The translations under genes were made by a program, and so were the position numbers. The notes beneath the pieces were generated by a model. That model did not search any database, was not told the origin of the DNA, and worked only from the letters and a program-made list of their open reading frames with translations. Shown here one piece after another: positions 4,202-5,970 of a stretch of 5,970 nt of DNA; positions within the stretch are counted from its first letter, which is position 1; the number at the start of each line of letters is the position of its first letter. Source of the DNA: Deltaproteobacteria bacterium (GTDB lineage: Bacteria; Desulfobacterota; Desulfobacteria; Desulfobacterales; Desulfosalsimonadaceae); assembly GCA_024280875.1 (NCBI GenBank), contig JAJRPH010000473.1, positions 1 through 5,970 on the forward strand, given 5' to 3'.

Positions 4202-5970
4202 TCACTGAACTAGAGAAGAATCGATGAAATTGGATATCCAGTAAGGACCGCTGGAACCGTCATCCCGATCTTCCTGATTCCGGCCATTGACGATTCTTTT
4301 GATGGGCATGGGGAGGTTTATGACTCCGGTAAACCAGGCAGGTATGGTAATATCACAACAACACGGAAGATCAACGAGGGGAAGGCCATTAATAATCTCG
4401 ATTGCACTGGACCCGTAATATCCGATTTCATCATCTCCGTCCAATTGTCCGTTCCCGTTTTTATCCAGGATAGCCACAAGATATGCGGTTCGCTCTGTTT
4501 TTTCACCATGATCTACGCCCTTGATCAAGGGCTCCGGGGGGCTGCTGTTTTCATAAACCACGACCTGGTCATATAAGGCTGTCAAAATTGGAAGCTGACG
4601 GGAGTTGCAGCAGAGCTGAGATTCGTTTCTTTCTCCGATTCCGATATAATCATATTCAGTGGCTGGAAGGATATCAACGCCAAGCAGATAATCCATATCA
4701 ATATTAAGCGAGATATTTCCGGCAAGGGAAATACTGACCTCAACCCCTTCAACATGGATGCTCAATACAATAAGTTTAGCATTTTCCATGTCAAAACTTC
4801 CAGTATTACTTAGATCAAGCGCATAGTCGATGGATGCTGTGAAATCATATATTCTCTTATTAATCTTAAACTCAAACCCTTCCGGGGGAATGATATTTTT
4901 CCCGTAGTTAAGCTCGGTGGTAAACTGATACGTTTCTTTATTGATAACAAGTCCGATTTTATCCCCTTTTGTGATATCCGGAAATCCGCCATCATAATCG
5001 CGGTCCCACAAAGCAGCAACAATCACTTCATCGCCGGGGACCAGATCCGTATGAGACAAATCACAATCAAAATAAAAATCGATTGGCGGCATCTTGTAAA
5101 AATATTTCAATGTTGAAAACGGGTCATCAATGATGTCCGTTGGGTTATCTGAACCAAAAACAGTGATAAAAATCGGAGTTGAGCCCCTCAAATATCCGGA
5201 TGGGACTGAAAATGTTCCGGCAATGGAGATCTCATAGCCGGACGCTTTGCCGACATCAAATTTAAATTCGATATCAATATCGGTCAGCGACGTGCCGTCT
5301 GTTATCGTTAGCAGCGAGGAGTATTCACTCCCCTTACCATAAAACCCGATCCGGTCCCCGCCGTCCACTGTCCCGCTGTTGTTGGCATCAAGCAACGCAA
5401 ACACCTGTACGTTCTCTATGGGAACATCCATTCCATAAGGAAGGATATCCAGGGTATAACTGATGGGAGAATCCCCTTTGGTTACAGTTGCAAACCCGAT
5501 CACTGCATTTAAATCAAGGCCTGAAAAATCAGAGGATGTCACTTCACCCGCATAAGCCACCAGAATCACTTCACCCGCATCATTGCCTAAGATTGTACCG
5601 GAAATGGATGCCTCGTAATCAAACACCTCACGGTTGATATCTATATGAAAACCGTCGTTATCTCCGGCTGAAAGCTTAATGGCGGGGGACATACGCCCTT
5701 CTTCAAAATATATCCCGATAAAATCACCAGTGGTAAAATTCGGCAATCCGCCCACAAAATCACGGTCCCATAATCCGATGACCATGATTTCATCTTCAGG
5801 GCACAACCCCGTATCCGATAAATCGTATGAAAATTCCGTGTCCCCAACCGGTACTTTTGAAAAATAAAGAATCGATTCAAACGGATTATCCAGCACACTT
5901 TCAGTATCCGTTCCGTCAAAAATTGCGATATATACCGGCGGAGAGTCTTTTGTGTATTCAAACGGCAAGG
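4202..5970 (-). CDS. Large modular protein with repeated beta-rich modules and calcium-loop-like turns (5' end outside window)
   Basis: The frame is open to the window edge. The TTG at 5968 is just the first possible codon, so the true start lies upstream; residue numbers below count from it. At least 588 residues are present, ending at a TGA at 4204-4202. I do not recognise a named family. The architecture is an internal duplication. An A module (about 10-125 and 263-382) has NPF/DPF, L-x-YF-x-K-x-P, LWDRD and a closing Y/F-D-Y/F-x-ASI segment. A B module (about 126-262 and 383-560) contains LLDANNSGTVDGGDRIGFYG (192-211) and its counterpart ILDKNGNGQLDGDDEIGYYG (500-519), which resemble EF-hand-type calcium loops. 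The composition is acidic, beta-rich and low in Lys/Arg, as in extracellular or surface proteins. No membrane anchor, LPXTG or other sorting tail is visible at the C-terminus, which ends in a charged, glycine-rich segment. Secretion and calcium binding are inference, because the N-terminus is missing. Confidence 0.85.
   Translation of the reverse strand, partial: LPFEYTKDSPPVYIAIFDGTDTESVLDNPFESILYFSKVPVGDTEFSYDLSDTGLCPEDEIMVIGLWDRDFVGGLPNFTTGDFIGIYFEEGRMSPAIKLSAGDNDGFHIDINREVFDYEASISGTILGNDAGEVILVAYAGEVTSSDFSGLDLNAVIGFATVTKGDSPISYTLDILPYGMDVPIENVQVFALLDANNSGTVDGGDRIGFYGKGSEYSSLLTITDGTSLTDIDIEFKFDVGKASGYEISIAGTFSVPSGYLRGSTPIFITVFGSDNPTDIIDDPFSTLKYFYKMPPIDFYFDCDLSHTDLVPGDEVIVAALWDRDYDGGFPDITKGDKIGLVINKETYQFTTELNYGKNIIPPEGFEFKINKRIYDFTASIDYALDLSNTGSFDMENAKLIVLSIHVEGVEVSISLAGNISLNIDMDYLLGVDILPATEYDYIGIGERNESQLCCNSRQLPILTALYDQVVVYENSSPPEPLIKGVDHGEKTERTAYLVAILDKNGNGQLDGDDEIGYYGSSAIEIINGLPLVDLPCCCDITIPAWFTGVINLPMPIKRIVNGRNQEDRDDGSSGPYWISNFIDSSLVQ
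4427..4465 (-). other. Calcium-loop-like segment 2 in the modular protein
   Basis: Residues 502-514 read DKNGNGQLDGDDE, followed by IGYYG. The D-x-N-x-N-G-x-x-D pattern is a good match to an EF-hand-type calcium loop and parallels loop 1, 308 residues earlier. Confidence 0.55.
4823..5182 (-). repeat. A module, copy 2, of the modular protein
   Basis: Residues 263-382. Landmarks are DDPFSTLKYFYKMP (281-294), LWDRD with GGFP and GDKIG (320-339), and YDFTASID (374-381). The final landmark is shifted by 258 rather than 254 residues, indicating a small insertion in this copy. Confidence 0.7.
5354..5389 (-). other. Calcium-loop-like segment 1 in the modular protein
   Basis: Residues 194-205 read DANNSGTVDGGD, followed by RIGFYG. 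Oxygen-bearing side chains at loop positions 1, 3, 5, 9 and 12, with Gly at 6, fit the EF-hand-like or dockerin-like calcium loop pattern. No flanking helices are evident, so this is probably a loop between beta strands. Confidence 0.5.
5594..5941 (-). repeat. A module, copy 1, of the modular protein
   Basis: Residues 10-125 of the partial protein. Shared landmarks with copy 2 are DNPFESILYFSKVP (27-40), the LWDRD turn with GGLP and GDFIG (66-85), and FDYEASIS (116-123). Most landmarks sit exactly 254 residues from those of copy 2. Similarity survives at DNA level around the WDRD turn, where 5742-5773 resembles 4980-5011 (offset 762 nt). Confidence 0.7.

Noticed and set aside
4427..5389. Dockerin domain
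   Set aside because: Dockerins have two calcium loops within about 60-70 residues, separated by helices. Here the two loops are 308 residues apart within beta-rich modules.
5641..5961. Minus-strand ORF of 106 codons inside the modular protein gene
   Set aside because: It is an alternative frame of the repeat-bearing gene. The other frame has duplicated modules and coherent motifs; this one has none.
5966..5968. TTG as the true start of the modular protein gene
   Set aside because: The frame stays open to the edge, and the first visible residues fall directly before an A module with no signal peptide, so the gene simply runs off the window.

Overview
The window looks like chromosomal DNA from a Gram-negative bacterium, most likely a marine or sediment sulfate reducer of the Desulfobacterota (Desulfobacteraceae-like). 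This assignment is inferred from three things: a TRAP transporter of the TatT type, a lipoprotein signal with an outer-membrane-type +2 residue, and a palindromic intergenic repeat of a kind I remember from those genomes. Base composition is moderate, and every real gene is on the minus strand.

Reading in the direction of transcription (right to left), the first gene (window edge to 4202) is the C-terminal 588 or so residues of a large modular protein. It has two copies of an alternating pair of beta-rich modules and four aspartate/glycine-rich, calcium-loop-like turns. Its 5' end lies outside the window. About 240 bases without a gene follow (3960-4201). They hold a weak hairpin with a T-run (possible terminator), a promoter candidate with a perfect TTGACA -35 box, and an inverted repeat placed where the transcript would begin.

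The rest is a compact four-gene operon encoding a TRAP (tripartite ATP-independent periplasmic) transporter of the TatT-associated kind. The genes are a lipoprotein T component with TPR-like helices (3959-3078), a periplasmic solute-binding protein DctP (3062-2007), a small membrane subunit DctQ (1998-1435) and a large membrane subunit DctM (1438-161). Spacings are tight: 15 nt between T and P, 8 nt between P and Q with the Q ribosome-binding site overlapping the P stop, and a 4-nt TTGA overlap between Q and M. In the expected scheme the T lipoprotein works with DctP in the periplasm to deliver a ligand, possibly hydrophobic, to the ion-driven QM permease. The ligand cannot be read from the sequence.

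Two features of this transporter are unusual. DctQ carries an N-terminal four-cysteine zinc-ribbon-like extension on its cytoplasmic side. DctP lacks the usual ligand-binding arginine, having glutamine in a tryptophan-rich stretch instead. About 28 nt past the dctM stop is a 125-bp imperfect palindromic repeat (9-133) that could fold into a long hairpin and mark the operon's 3' end.
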